Assembly: GCA_905331475.1 (NCBI GenBank)
Contig: CAJNYU010002047.1
Span: forward strand, 5,141-69,140
DNA: 64,000 nt
Origin: Rotaria socialis
Lineage: Eukaryota > Rotifera > Eurotatoria > Philodinida > Philodinidae
Direction of reading: 5' to 3'
Every line of letters starts with the position of its first letter. Positions within the stretch are counted from its first letter, which is position 1. The notes beneath the pieces were generated by a model. That model saw only the letters and a program-made list of their open reading frames with translations. It had not been told where the DNA came from and searched no databases. Positions 22,733 to 36,212 of this stretch are shown one piece after another. Position numbers and translations under genes: made by a program.

Positions 22733-25349
22733 GATGTTAATAATAATGATTGAATTCACTAAGAAGAATAAGGAATTGCCATTGAATATGAAATAAAGTT
22801 AGACTAACGCGAGGAAGTGTAATGCAGCAGTAGGATGAAAAGAGAATAGAGAAGAACGGCAGAACGAATGAAAGAAAAACAGAAAGAAAAGGAAAGAAAA
22901 AACGAGACTGCAGCAAAAAAGTGGGATATTCTAAACCGTCAGACGGAAAGAATGAATATAGATTTCCCTTGTAAAAATGATGCATATAGCCGAAATCCAA
23001 CTTGATCAGTCGTACAGAAGTCTTTAAACAGAATAGAAAGTTAAAAATAACTCTGTCGAAAATTCTTCTCCAGTTAAAAAGCTTTATTTTTTCAATTTGA
23101 TGAGGTTTATGATGAAATTATGAACAATCATTTGTTATGTCGTAACTCAGAAAAATTCAGGTGAAAAATTATAAATATGGGAAACAGTTTTTGAAGTTTT
23201 AATTTTAAGTTTAATTGAATGTAGATGGCGTAGTAAATCTAGAACGATGATTTGATTTTGAGGAAGTCAATTATAATTAGTATAGAAGGTTTGATATTTT
23301 CAAAAATTTCTTGAATCATCAACATAGCAAATGATTTCATGTTATTGCGTAAGAAAACATGAATTTTTTCATTCTGTCAACAAGTGGAATGTAGCAACAT
23401 CATGTTGTCCACTGAAGTTTTTTTCTTCAACGATAAATTCTTTGACTTTTTTAAACGATTCTACAAATAGATGCATTCTCTATTACGGTTTCTTGTGATG
23501 TTCTATTTTTATTAGATTGTGCTGAGTAAAAAAAAGCATTTTTCTAATAGAAAATCTAGTTGAAGAATGTTAATTGAATTGATAAAGCTTCCTATCGAGT
23601 CAGTTCAAAGTGTTTTCTATACCACTGAATACGATAAGGTCTCGTGTTAATGTTTTTATAAAACATTCATATTTCATCAAAAACACAATTATCTAATTTA
23701 TAAATGTAATTTAGTGCATGATAAAAGTCAATGGAACATCTCATTGCTCGATAAATCAGGTTTGAAAAAAAAACAACGAATATTGTTTCTTTTAATCTGT
23801 CTAAAATACATGAATATCTACTACAATTAAAACTATAAATAGAAGAGGCCAGACAAGTCGTGAGAATCTTATAAACAAAACAAAAATGCCATTCATGCAT
23901 AACTTTGTCAACGATTGTACTATTATCTTTTTCTTTCAAAATAACTTTTCCCAAGGCGTCCCAGAAAGAAATAAGAGGTTCGCATGATCCTATCAGTCGT
24001 CAAAAACTTTCATGTCTCTCATGTGATTTTATTCCTTTTGCTAACTACGACATACATTAAATTTGATCAGATTTTCTGGTAATCGTCATATCGGTCATAA
24101 AAGTCATGGATCGTCGCTCTTAGTGTCACTGCTAGATTTTTTTCTATCAAAATAAAAACTTCAAAAAATGAAATTGACCAAAAATGAATCTATATCGTCT
24201 TGGTTCACATTTTACAGACTGGCAAATTATTGTTTCGTCCTTGTCACATAGATCTATGTATTAAAAATGATGCATTCTCATTTTCTTTTATAATAACATT
24301 GAAAACAAGAAAATGATTGCGACAACCCGAAATAACTGATATTGTTGCTTTTATTCGTCAAGGATAAAAAAATAATAATCCTATATTTTCTCTATTGTGT
24401 GCTCTTGTTGTTTAAGTCAGTATGTTAAATAAGGCAAGCTTTGAAAATATAAAACGATTTTACTTGACATAAGAATAGATCATGATAATCGGAACTAACT
24501 AACTTTTATTTTTACGTGAATTTAGTATCTTGGGAGTAAAAAGTAAATTTTATTGTATAGAATAATTCTATGGAAATCATAGAAATATTTGAAAGTTTTT
24601 GTAAAAAAGAATGGAATCAATATCACAAATTTTTAATATTTTGACGAATGAAAAAGTTATATTGGCCGGTTTTCTGATGTTTAATATTTGTCGTATAGAA
24701 AACAATGTTATCAGTGATTGTTGATAAAGTCACTATTTTGTATCAACCAAAATAAATATTCTAGGATTGGTTTTTAATGGAGGCTTAGTTGTTATCTTTA
24801 TTTCAGTAAAATACATGCTATTTTCTACGAAATTGTCATGTTGATATATAAAGAATGATTGTACACTGTAGCAAAACCTTTTCTCATTAGAAAACTTCCT
24901 GCGATTGGCCAACCTCTATCGCATTGTGATTTTATCCACATGTTGTAAATAGTTTGTGCGTTTAACTTGAGTGCTAACAAGTAGCAACACTTTTATAATA
25001 TTCTTTAACTGAATGACATAATTCTACTTATCGGCACTAGAAAAACTAAGTGCAAATCTTAGAGTTACATTTTTTCAAAGAGATAAACATCAATAGAATA
25101 AATGCGGCGTGAATATTACGTAGTTGCTAATTTCCTAAGGTATAACTATGGGACAAAAGCATGTTTGTCATGATACTTAGTGCTGTCGGTAACTTCCAAG
25201 GACCTTATTTCAAAAGAGCATCGAATACCACATCAGTTCAATGCAGAAAGTCTGTAAAGGAAAATCTCGATAAAGAATTGATTAGTGAAAACGTTTAGTA
25301 GAAAATTGATGTTTCGAAAGTTGTTGTTGGCGTATTAAGCTAGAAACTA

Positions 25350-25568
25350 TCCAGGTCGATCAACTTGTGTCGTGCATGGCCGTTTGGCCATAATTTACGG
25401 TCGTTTTGCATCGTACCATAAACGATCGTATACGGTTGGAGACTGAAATATCCGATTACATTGCGGCCGTTAGTAGCCGTTTACGACACGGCGAAATACG
25501 GTGCATGCCATAACGTCAAATTACGGCGATTTACGGTCGTATCAGGTCATCGTAATGTTCGACCTGGG
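25350..25568. mobile_element. 219-bp MITE, TA-flanked, rich in ACGG/CCGT
   Basis: Ends are tccaggtcgatca and, complemented, cccaggtcgaaca, each flanked by TA as in Tc1/mariner-type insertions. The interior repeats ttacggtcgttt-type words on both strands and is much richer in CG than its surroundings. Confidence 0.6.
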
Positions 25569-26202
25569 TACATATGATTATTTCAAATTATTGACATTTA
25601 CTGGCATGCACAGGTTTACAATTTGAAGTGGCGGATGTATCAAAGTAGTATTCGGGCTTCAATCATACTGATTCGTGTTAGTGCGGTAAAAATTCAAGCT
25701 GAGAAATCTATCTAATAAGTGCTGAGCATTTTCTAATAAAAATATCAAGTTGAACGAATTTAAAGAAACATGTAGACGAATAAAACACGAGCATTATGCT
25801 GCTCGACAGATCCTAACTGATAATATCTTTCGAGAATTATATAAAATTAGGAAGTTATGTTTCTTTTGTTATATTGACACTTTTGGGAGAATTTCCCTCG
25901 ATTTTCTGATGTATAATTACAAATGATCGCATCGTTTATCCGTTGGGCAATGGATTATACAACAGATTACTCTATTGCACTTGACCCAATCTACCTCTCA
26001 CAAGTTAGAGGATTCTTTTTTTGTCAACATTTTGCGGGCTAATTCATTGATTGTCGTGTATTACGAATAGATGCTTGTGAATTCAAGGGTACTATCGGTA
26101 TTTTATTTGACCAACAGAACCGACACTACTATAACAAGATAAAGAAAGAAACGAACGAAACGAGTAACGGGAAAGTAGTAATTGACTACTTGTATATGAA
26201 AA

Positions 26203-26231
26203 TATACATATATATATATATATATATATAT
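26203..26231. repeat. TA microsatellite beside an assembly N
   Basis: A pure TA run is followed by a GC-rich 35-base stretch and then the N at 26267. Confidence 0.8.
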
Positions 26232-26424
26232 GCACGGGCCGCGCGAAGAGTCTAAGATCGGGGGGGNCAAGAAAAACAAAAAAAACATGATTATTAGTTT
26301 ATTTCACACATAAGCATAATAAACTCAAAAAAGCAATTTTTTAAAATTAGAATACGCGTTCTATGGAAGTTGGATACGTCTATCCTTCATTTTTGCCCAA
26401 TTCTTTGCTAAATCGTTTTACCGG

Positions 26425-26466
26425 TGGGGTGTGTGTGTGTGTGTGCACTCCTCCACCCCCACCCCC
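26425..26466. repeat. GT dinucleotide repeat and C-rich tract
   Basis: ggtggggtgtgtgtgtgtg followed by ccaccccCACCCCC-type sequence, a simple repeat with strong strand asymmetry. Confidence 0.8.
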
Positions 26467-28288
26467 GCTTTCGCAGTTCCTGTATATATGTAAAGACGCA
26501 ATAGAATAATCCATAGAACGAAAGAATACAAGTAGATGAAACGAAAGCACAACGATAGAGAAAAACAATAACGAAATCAAACTACATCACATTGATGAAA
26601 ATAAACTTTATTATTGATATATTTAGACACTAATTCTGAGCATTTACATAAGCATGAAAAGCTTTTATTTCAACTAAATGGATCGGAAAACTTATTGTAA
26701 CTCATACTACAAATGTTTTTAAAACGAATCGTGCTCATATCCATTAAGTACAATGTTTGGCTTAATTTTCATAGGTACATTCGAAGATAAGAAAATCTAA
26801 CTGAATCAAGCGAATAGAGAAACAGAAATTTCTAGCAATAATAATCAAATCGAATTTAAATCCACGTTTTCTTACAATGTTTCAATCTCTGCTATATAAT
26901 CAATGAAGTGATTACTAGATTTATAGTCTGTATAGGAATCAAACAAATATTTTGAAATCTTCTTACCATTGTATAATCTTTCATATGTATTATCATGTAT
27001 CAAGCCAAATAAGTAACTAAAACTCAACGTTTTTATACATGAGAAGTGCACATGTTAACTTATAGAAAAAGAGATTTTATTTTTGAATTAAGCTAGGCTT
27101 GAAAACTTTAAATATCATCAAAGTGCCTTTTTGTCGCAAAAAAAAGTCTTTTTACATTTTAAAATGTATAGTTCTCAGGCGTATAAACATTCACATTGTC
27201 GTTACTGGTCTCTGCACAGTGAATAGAATTGATGAAACAAGAAATGCTGTTCTTTTTATTTGTTTTGAATTTATTTTCTTACTGCACGTGCATCAGATCG
27301 ATAGATATATCAGCGGATATGTTTCAGAATAGTATACGTATTCATTCATATTCAGGTTCGCATAACTTAACTCTTCAATTGAAATTAATAGATTTATTTT
27401 AATTTTATTCTTCATAGATTAATCACATTAAGAAATGTTCGAATTTTGATATAGCTAAACTTTTTTTTAATTTATCGAATAAAATTGAAGATTAGTTCGA
27501 TGTCAAGATACTGTAAAAAAAACCTATTTCCTATTCTTGTTTCATGAATAATTCACAGTATCGAAGGCCAATAGTTTATTTATTACACATCACTAAATGC
27601 TATGCACTTGAAAATGTGTGATTAGAGCATAGAAGAAAAAAACTAATCGATATTGGTTGACGTCCTAGTTAAATAAAAAGTAAGATTTAGAGAAAATCTC
27701 AGAGGGTGCACAAAGAATTCCTACAGTTTTGAGTATCGACTCCGGTTTCGGTACATCAGTAAACACGATCAATCTTCTAACATTCAACTATTCTCGGAGG
27801 AAAAACTTAATACCCGTGGGAACAGGTGCAAACACTCAATATAAATAATATGTGTATACAAGCAATTACAATCTTCATATTTTAATAGTTTTCGCATGGA
27901 TATCACTTATCGATGATTCATTATGGGCGACGGTGGAATTCAGATAAATTTAGTTATTAAATGCCAAATTTTTACTTTGGGCAATAAAATGTCGCCACAA
28001 AATTAGGTAAACATATTAGTTATATCTTGGCAATTCTTGTCACAAAAAAAAAACTTCAATAAAACCATAAATATATTTATTCTTCAGTTTGTATTCAAGT
28101 TGTTACAAAAATCAATTTATTTCTTTTTGTTTTATTTTGAAGAAATGGTTTTCTTCGTAAATAAAAAGTTTTTTCTTACGAGTATTTCTAAAATTTATTT
28201 GTGTGCAATGATAATACACGATTTATTATAGATCAAGAAAAGAAAATGTAGGATAGAATTTCAAATAGTTTAAATTTGTCGTTCATAT

Positions 28289-28660
28289 TTAAGCACATGT
28301 AAATTCAACTTGGCTGATACCTTTTGAACATGAACTGGCTTCCCATGAATATTTCACTTTCGTGCCTTTGGGAGCCATTCCACATCCGCTGCTTGCATAA
28401 ATTTCGACGTATGTTTTACAGCTTTCCTCACATTTTGTCATGGCTGCATTCGTACATGAACACAACTTGCAAGATGACACATCCCATGAATGAAATGGAA
28501 AATGCACAGTATTTGAAACAGCTGCACATTCACATCTATACGCAGAAAATTTATGTTTAAAAATCTCTTTTAATGATTTGAAATTTACTTACGATCTACT
28601 CAGTGGATTAGCATTAGTTGCAACAATCAGGCCAAGTACGATGAGAACAGCAAGCTTCAT
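28289..28660 (-). CDS. Small secreted cysteine-rich protein
   Basis: Two exons (28593-28660 and 28289-28535, minus) join through a split Ser codon to give 104 aa. The first 17 residues (MKLAVLIVLGLIVATNA) form a clean signal peptide. The mature chain has ten cysteines, including SCECAA, CKLCSC, KCEESC, GC and a final TC, plausibly forming five disulfides. No family was recognised. Size, signal peptide and Cys density suggest an extracellular effector, structural or defence peptide, but this is inference. The 57-bp intron after the signal peptide is a common arrangement for such genes. Confidence 0.72.
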
Positions 28661-29748
28661 GATAGAATTCGATTCGTCGAGACTAATATCAAGTATAATA
28701 TTCAATGTAGGTCCTATTTATATGTTCTTAAAACTACGTGCTTCATAAGTATTTATATTTTTTCTGTCTCTCTCGTTCGCTCTCACTACGCAGTTTATTG
28801 TGTTAGTAATCAATAAATATATATATACAGGTACGCATCAAAATCCTACCACAAGAGCGCGAAGGAAAAAAGATGTGGCTAATCGAAATCGAAAAGGTGA
28901 AGTTTTGCGAATGAATCAATTTTATTCATTCATATGACAAGGACAAAATTTAGATGCCGGATAATATCCACATGAATCGTATTTGTTATATTAGGTATAT
29001 TTGTATTTAAATCCTGGATATTACTCATACCATGTGGAGCTTATTAATAATAGGTTACTGTAAAATAAATATAAAATAAAATGCTTCATCAATATGTGTT
29101 TACGAAAAGTAAAGCCTTTCGGTTTCTTTTCGACAAGATTTACTTTTAGTTATAGCAAATAACTTTTTTTTTATGCGTCTAAAATTAATAATGAATGATA
29201 TGTCATTAGAAGTAATCAAAACCGGCAGCCAACAATCAGAAACAGAAACTAACAAGTCTATGAATATTAAATAATATCGAAACCAGACAAAAATTTATCT
29301 TGTAGATATGAACACATTAATAATGCTATTAGATATTACCAGAAAATGCAACCTGAATATTCACTTTCTCTTGCCGACAGATATATCCTGAGATTTATTC
29401 AATCCGGTAAAGATAAATTTATATGATAAAAACGAAATTAAAAAAAAACATCTACAGCATTCGTAGTTAACTGTTCTGTTAGCTCGGATGTGAAGGATTG
29501 TTGACAAACCTTCTGGTCATAAAGTTGAGATCTTCATCTATGCTTTTGTTGGTTTTTTTTTGCAATAAAAAATGATTAAACGTATCAAAATAAAATACAA
29601 TATTCGAACCGAATCTGTTTTATAATTCATTAGTATTTAATAAAAAATAAATAAAAGTGAACATCATCTTTATATGCAAACATATTTGAATATTTATCAA
29701 TAGAATTACCAAGATAATTTACGAATTAAACAGAAAGAGTATTATTAT
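28661..29748. other. Intergenic
   Basis: Apart from the TATA candidate nothing is recognised; AT-rich. Confidence 0.4.
28715..28722 (-). promoter_or_regulatory. TATA box candidate for the Cys-rich secreted protein
   Basis: On the minus strand TATAAATA lies 55 bases before the ATG at 28660, a spacing that fits a short 5' UTR. Confidence 0.45.
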
Positions 29749-31730
29749 TTAAAGAAATAATTGTCGTTTGTTTTTTAAATGTTCTTCTGCACGGATCTGT
29801 TCATCTAGCATAGTAATCAAAAGTCCAATGAATAAGAAAAGAAAAAGTAAGTAGAGAACACTGAATGTGATGGACGGCGATGGAACCTAAGTAGAAAAGA
29901 AAAATTTCTATTTATAGTTTTTCTATTTATTAAAATAATTACTAGGGGCATTGGATTTATCTCGTTCAAAGAAGCTTAATGGTAATTGTCTTGTAACATA
30001 AACCGGCGATGAACGAAATAAGATGTATGAATAATGTCTTTTGTCACCTTTAATTATTGATAAATCGTTCTTATCGACTAGTGATAATTGTGAACAATCA
30101 GTACGATTGACTGAAGGGTGGTCTTCATGATCTAATATTTGACATTGAATTTGAAATGGTATCGGCTCTTTAAGAATATTATAGAGATAAAATGAATAAT
30201 AAAATGTCGATGAAGTATCCATTTCAGATGGTAAATGAATCACAGTTGAATCCATTGGACAACTAAATAGGACAAGATGTGTTGGTTTTTTTTTTGTAGA
30301 AAATTCGTAATTTTTATTTACCCCTGGTATATCAATTGACGTTTTTGTACATAATTCGAGTATGGATAAAGAGCTATTAAATCACACGATTCGATTAAAA
30401 ATCTCGAGGATAAGTATATTGAATCATCAAATGTCACATGAATAAGAGAATAAAGCGAGATAGAACAAGTTTTCGGACAAGAATACGTTCGATTATGTGT
30501 AATCCAGCGTAAAGAAATGCTTTTTAATACAAGAAAGAGAAAACATTTAAAAAACACTGTCGTTTACTCTTTTTCTTTTCTACCTTTGCGTTGCTAGAGG
30601 AAGTTCTTCTTCATTAAACGCTGTTGGTGTTACACGATGACGAATAGAACTTAGTGATAGAGTACTTTTAGTAAGTGTTGTGGTGGGCGTGCTAGATGCT
30701 GTTGAAATCCAGTGAGCTGAACGCATTTGAAGTATATCACTTGGACAGAGAAAAAATCGTTCATATTGTCGAGCTTCATTCGTAGCTTTATCTACGCCTT
30801 CCCAACGAAGTTTACCAACAATTGAACCTTCTGTTAAAATCTTAATGTAGAAGAAAAGAAAAATCTATTAAGTGAATTTATTCATCGATAAAGTCAACAC
30901 CTATATTATACAGACAAGTGCGAGCTCAAATGTTTCAATTAGCAAAATATAATGTTTACGTAGCATTTTCCCCTCTGAATATATTCTCGCATTTTTTAGT
31001 ATTGACTTTGTCTGGCAGGTTTCTCAGAGGAGACATCTAATAAATTCAATTCTTTTTCTTGCTATAAAAACAATATAGTACCAATGAACAATTATCGACA
31101 TGAGTAATAAATTCCGCATGTGTTTCATTTGACCAGACTGGTTTGCAACTACTATCCCCGAGTAGAACATAGTTTCGATCAATACCATTTAATGCGACAA
31201 ATATATTTAATTGATCACCTGGACAACTTGTTGTTTGTAATCTAACAGCTAGAATTAATTAAATGTAGATCAACAAGAAAGAAAGAAAGACAGAAAGAAA
31301 ACTTTATTTTATTGAGTCAAACAAACCTTTCGTATCTTGTCGGCAATCGATTTCATAATAATCGACAAATAAATTTGTTCCTATTGATGATGGTTGTTCG
31401 CTTAGTGAAATATTAGCACGCACACATAGACCGTGGCGATGTGAACGCCAATGTTCAAATGACCTGCAGCGTTGTGGTTTGAATCTTAAACAACGTTCTA
31501 AACAATCTAATTCTGATATCCAATGATCATGAAGATCATTATAACCATTTAATGAAGTGTCAAATCGTTTTTCATAAAAGCAATCTTTAAATAATAATAG
31601 CAATAAAATATAGGAAACATTCTTTTTGCTGTTTACCTTCAATATGATTCAATGATGAGGAATTTAACATGAAGTTAACTTTTAATCGAATAATTATAAA
31701 TATGAGCATCACCAACAGGCGAGGGCTCAT
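29749..31730 (-). CDS. PAN-ZP domain membrane protein
   Basis: Minus-strand exons: 31637-31730, 31327-31584, 31082-31248, 30584-30840, 30322-30519, and 30262 down to about 30004 or 29923, plus a likely last exon 29749-29886. The first five junctions are GT-AG and in phase. The N-terminus is a signal peptide (MSPRLLVMLIFIIIRL). Exon 2 holds a PAN/apple-like domain (CFYEKRF...DCLERCLRF...CRSFEHW...GLCVRA...YYEIDC). Exons 3-6 resemble a zona pellucida domain (CPGDQLNIFVALNG; LGDSSCKPVW; a late YLYNILKEPIPFQIQCQI with flanking Cys). The last exon is a membrane span (FSVLYLLFLFLFIGLLITML) and a short basic tail. PAN-ZP architecture is known from apical matrix proteins such as insect NompA; an extracellular-matrix or cuticle role is inferred. 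The final junction is unclear: a phase-0 donor at 30003 fits, but the frame also runs to a stop at 29923. Confidence 0.65.
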
Positions 31731-31790
31731 GGTAGATAAACATGTTTATCATAGAATGGCATCATCTGACATTAGCAACAACAGACTCTA

Positions 31791-31826
31791 GTTGTCGTTG
31801 TTGTTGTTGTTGTTGTTGTTGTTGTT
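31791..31826. repeat. TTG trinucleotide repeat
   Basis: About twelve TTG units just upstream of the PAN-ZP gene. Confidence 0.9.
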
Positions 31827-32084
31827 CGTCTTTTTATATTCGCCATAGCATACAGTAATCTATAATAGGTATTCGAAAAATAAGAAAAAAGATTTGCTTC
31901 GTTTTAAAAATGATTTCAATTGAGTTTTTCCTCTTCAGCCAATCAATCTTAGCTTTGACGATAATGAACTACCTGTTCCGTGTTAACCGTTGTAGTCGTC
32001 ATTAATAGAGTTCAATTGCTCCTACGTCTTTTATTTCTTCTTCAAGTAATGTTAGCTCATATATACATAAGGTGTGGCTCTCTT

Positions 32085-32113
32085 GCTCTCTCTCTCTCTC
32101 TCTCTCTCTTTCT
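32085..32113. repeat. CT dinucleotide repeat
   Basis: Nearly pure CT run. Confidence 0.9.
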
Positions 32114-35100
32114 ATGCTTCTGTTAGGGAGAAAAAAATACTAATTTCCCCAGTTTGTTGATGAAGCAGAAAATCGGCTAGTCATGCCCATTGATTCAATA
32201 GCAATTGTAGAAAACATGTTCTTTTTTTTTGTAAAAGAAAAAAGACTTAAAGCTATTTTGACAGGGCAGAACGTTGCATGTAAGAATCAAAAAATCACCG
32301 GCACTTTCACTCGCTCAGTTTTAATTAAAACAACATCAAATATAAAAAAAAATAGACAGTGAAATTTGACGGAAAAAGGAAAAAGAAAAGCTTACTTTCT
32401 TTCTTTCGTTTTCTTTTTTGTGGAGTGGTGATCGTATGTAAATCCCCAAGAGCCAAATGAATGTCACACGGCGTTAGATTTGGATTTGGCTTGTCAAAGC
32501 TGTAAGTGAATTGCTTTTTAAACCAGAGGAAGAGAAACGTACACGCATATATGTGATACAATGATGTCTTTGTTGCTCATAGTCATAGAAAGAGAAAATG
32601 ATCATTTTAGATTTCTGTTTCCTTTTACCCGGTTTCTTTTAAAGAAAAGCCAGCTACTTATCATCTGCAGAGAACATAGATTAATTGCGACAGAACGTAA
32701 ACAAGAAAAACGATTTTATCTTCGAAAAGTAATTTTTTGATTTAAACGGCACGGCTATTGAAAAGAAGAAAACAGGCAGCGAACGTTTCTCTTATGTTCA
32801 TTGAAATTTCCTCGCTATTTATCATAGTTGCGTCGTATAGTTCGGGGGATAGACATCAAACATTGTATTTGTACGAGCTTAGATCATGAATAGAAAAATT
32901 CTAAATGCATAGCTTAAGTGATTCTAATCTTCTTTTCTTTTATATTAGTTTATAAGAAAAAAAAAAGAAAACATTAGTATATTTGATAAACGTCAAGTTT
33001 TCCATGGCATAAAAATCTTCAACAAAAGACAATAGGATTTATTTCTATTTAAGTCAAACAAGAAAGCGTTTATTGTATTCAGAGTAACTTTTCTTTACAT
33101 AATACTCACTTTTGAAGAAATAATTTTTTATTAGAATATATAAATCACTATAATGCGCAATGTTCTCATTAAAAAGACATAATATATTTAACCTTGGGTG
33201 TAAACCAAAAGATCGTTTCGTCATCTTTTTTTTACTTCTATCGTTTAAAAATAATATTTTGTTTCTTTTCTTCTCTCTCTCTCCCTATTTTCCTTGTGGC
33301 TAAACTGAATGAGAAAGAATAAGTATCAAGAAAAAAGAGCAGAATGGAAAATCTTATGCAAAGAATTAATGTGTGAACTCGAGATATTTAGATTTAAAAA
33401 TAAAATCAAACCGATAGAGTTCAAAAACTTTATTTTAAGTCTTATATTGCAAGCTAACTTTATGCTAATAAAGAGTGTTTACGTTGACGAGCAATGGATT
33501 AAAATCGTGAAAGATTCTCTGATTTGAAAAGAAGAAGAAAATACAAGTAGACTTATGTTAATCGTATTTGTCATAGAGTTAAACCGTACTTCTTTTCATT
33601 TTCATGTCACCATTGCGTGCGTGAAGCTTTTGTCACGTCATGTAACCGTACGACATACAAGACAAAATGAAAGCATCTAGGTACCAGATATTGTCAAAGA
33701 CATTTTTTATACTGACAAAATCAGTTTATTTCATATAAAGAAAACATACAATGACATAATTGTATCTTATTATCACGAATAAAAAATCTTCTGATCTAAT
33801 GTCTAATGAAGCGTTCCACAGACGAATACTTATCGAGTACTTCGCCATAAAACACTACGGAACTTATGCTTTTTGAGTATTCATTATTGGTACTCGTACT
33901 GAGATTCAAGTATGTGAATACGATAATCGGCTACTCATCTTGCAATAATAACTATTCTTTTTTTTAAACATTTATGTACTCTAGCTATTTAGGCAAAAGA
34001 TTTTGTAAGGGTGTGTTCTATTCAAATGTTTCAGTGCACTCGTTCTACCAAGATAGACATATCTAATGAAAATTTAAGAGAAAAAGAAATCATCATATTT
34101 AATGTAATACAGAAATAGACATCCATCTTTCATGTATAAAAATTATCAAAGCAATGGGAAACATTCAATAAGAATTTCGAATGATTCTGTTCTAGCAATC
34201 GCAATCGATTTTTGATAACAATCATTAATTATTTATCATCTATCAATGTTCAATCTGGAAAGAAAAAAGAAGAATCTGATATTTTTATGTAGAAGAATTT
34301 TTCATCTCACTCGAGAACTCGAAAGAGGAAAAAAGAAAAGAAATACTCATCTTGCTATCAGAAGTCGCCTACAAGACTATCACCATAAAAGCTTCGGCAA
34401 GCTATTAAGCAACATGCTTGCTCTCATTTTCATTTTGCTTGGCTGCGCAAGTTCGATGTGTTTTTGGTACACTTACTTATTCATAAGTATTTTAATGAGT
34501 ACTCTTTCATAGAATAGTTTTCCTTTCGTCTAGCAATAGATCTTTAAGGGAAAAACTGTTAATACAATCATTTTGAGATTAAAAATGTAAACACGATTTT
34601 GCGACTCATGTTAATTATATATGGAGGGAGACTGCTGTATTCTATCTCTTTTATCATTTACTTAATCCTCATAAAATTCGATTAGGAAATAGTTCAAATA
34701 TTATCACGAGCCGTTCCTCTCAGACAGTCTAAAACCGTACATCATCAACGTTTTGGTTGCTGGTCTAAATTTTAGCACATACGGAACCAACATTCTTAAG
34801 AGTACTTATCAGAATACACATCGATAAGGAATATTCTTTTTTTTTCTTCACCGCCATTTAGGATTGCTACTTGAGAAAAAAAATAAAGCGGATTCTGACT
34901 TTCCCAAAATATCACTGTGTAAATTGATTAGAAAAGAAGTGGTTTCTCTACAATAGGATTATTTTCTCTTTCTTGCATGCGTGTCGAATTTTAGCGATTT
35001 AAGCTTAGCCTTTGCTCTACATTCATGCGATATTAATAAAAATAAAAAGTAAGTCATAGAACCACAAAAAAATTTATTAGAACGAAAAATCTGGATTGAT

Positions 35101-36194
35101 TAATTATAGGCGGCCTATGGTAAAATATTCTGTTTTCATAGTATCACTTTTGTGTTTTGAAACCGCAAAACCAATTATTTCTTGGCAGATGCAGCTTTTT
35201 TCTCCATTCTATATGCTCATTCATTTAATATTGACATACAATTAGTAGGATTTGTTTTCATTGAAGTTAAATACAAGAATAACAAATAGCTGCGCAAGCG
35301 TTTAATTATTTGTATGCAAATGTAATCGCATAACGTCATGGAAGGTTAGCTTTACAGAATAGACAAGAATCAGTTTTTCTGTCCTGTCAAATGGACGCTT
35401 GATTGAACATTTAGAAATCTAATATAGCTTACTATTCTATTCAAGGATTCATATTCTTGTTCAATCAAACAAGATACTTTTATCTTTAACTTCGGACCCG
35501 TGGGTTGTTTCTTTTTTTTTCTGTTGTTCTTATCAATAGGAGTTTCTTTGAACACCGAGACATATTATAATTCTTCCGCACAGAATCTTTCTTCTATATG
35601 TTAAGATTAGACAAAACTCGTGACTAATCGATAAAGACAAAAAGAATCTTAAAAAAATGCAAATTCATGCATGCCGATTAGTGATTATATTCCATGAGTA
35701 AATTTGTTCAGAATTGCTTTCATAATCTAGTATACTCTAAATGCAAGAAAATACGTATATTTGTTTTGTATGGATATGCATTCATAAAAAATACTTTGCT
35801 ATATATCAAATGAAGATCTTCCGATAGAAAACTAGTCGTAAAGTGTCTTCCGTTATTTTCTTTACACTAAATAGCTTTTTATTCAAAATAGTATTAGGAA
35901 TATTCTAAGGCATTGATTTACTCAAGAATACTAATGAATCTAACTTTAAGACGTGGTAGATATATTCTATACAAGAGTATCGCAGAAGTTTCAAGGACGA
36001 ATCTAATCCGTCTATTATCGTTTCATGAATGATCAATTTTTGATAATCTGTGGCAGCACTAAAAAACAAAAGATTAGCTAGTGTGATTATTAAAAAAGTT
36101 TCCTTCGTATTTTCATGCTTTTATGTATGTCGAGTGATTTATTTAATCGGAAAAAGAAACGTTTTTTTTTTATACAGTATAAATATTATTTCGT

Positions 36195-36212
36195 AGAGAG
36201 AGAGAGAGAGAG
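36195..36212. repeat. GA dinucleotide repeat
   Basis: Nine GA units. Confidence 0.9.

Larger units (their letters stand above)
22733..28288. other. Intergenic, 5.6 kb
   Basis: No gene supported. Holds the 219-bp element at 25350-25568, a TA microsatellite (26203-26231), an unknown base at 26267 beside a G run, and a GT repeat with C-rich tract (26425-26465). Confidence 0.4.

Noticed and set aside
34246..34512. 88-codon frame with a hydrophobic end
   Set aside because: No family, no flanking exons, in a long empty region.
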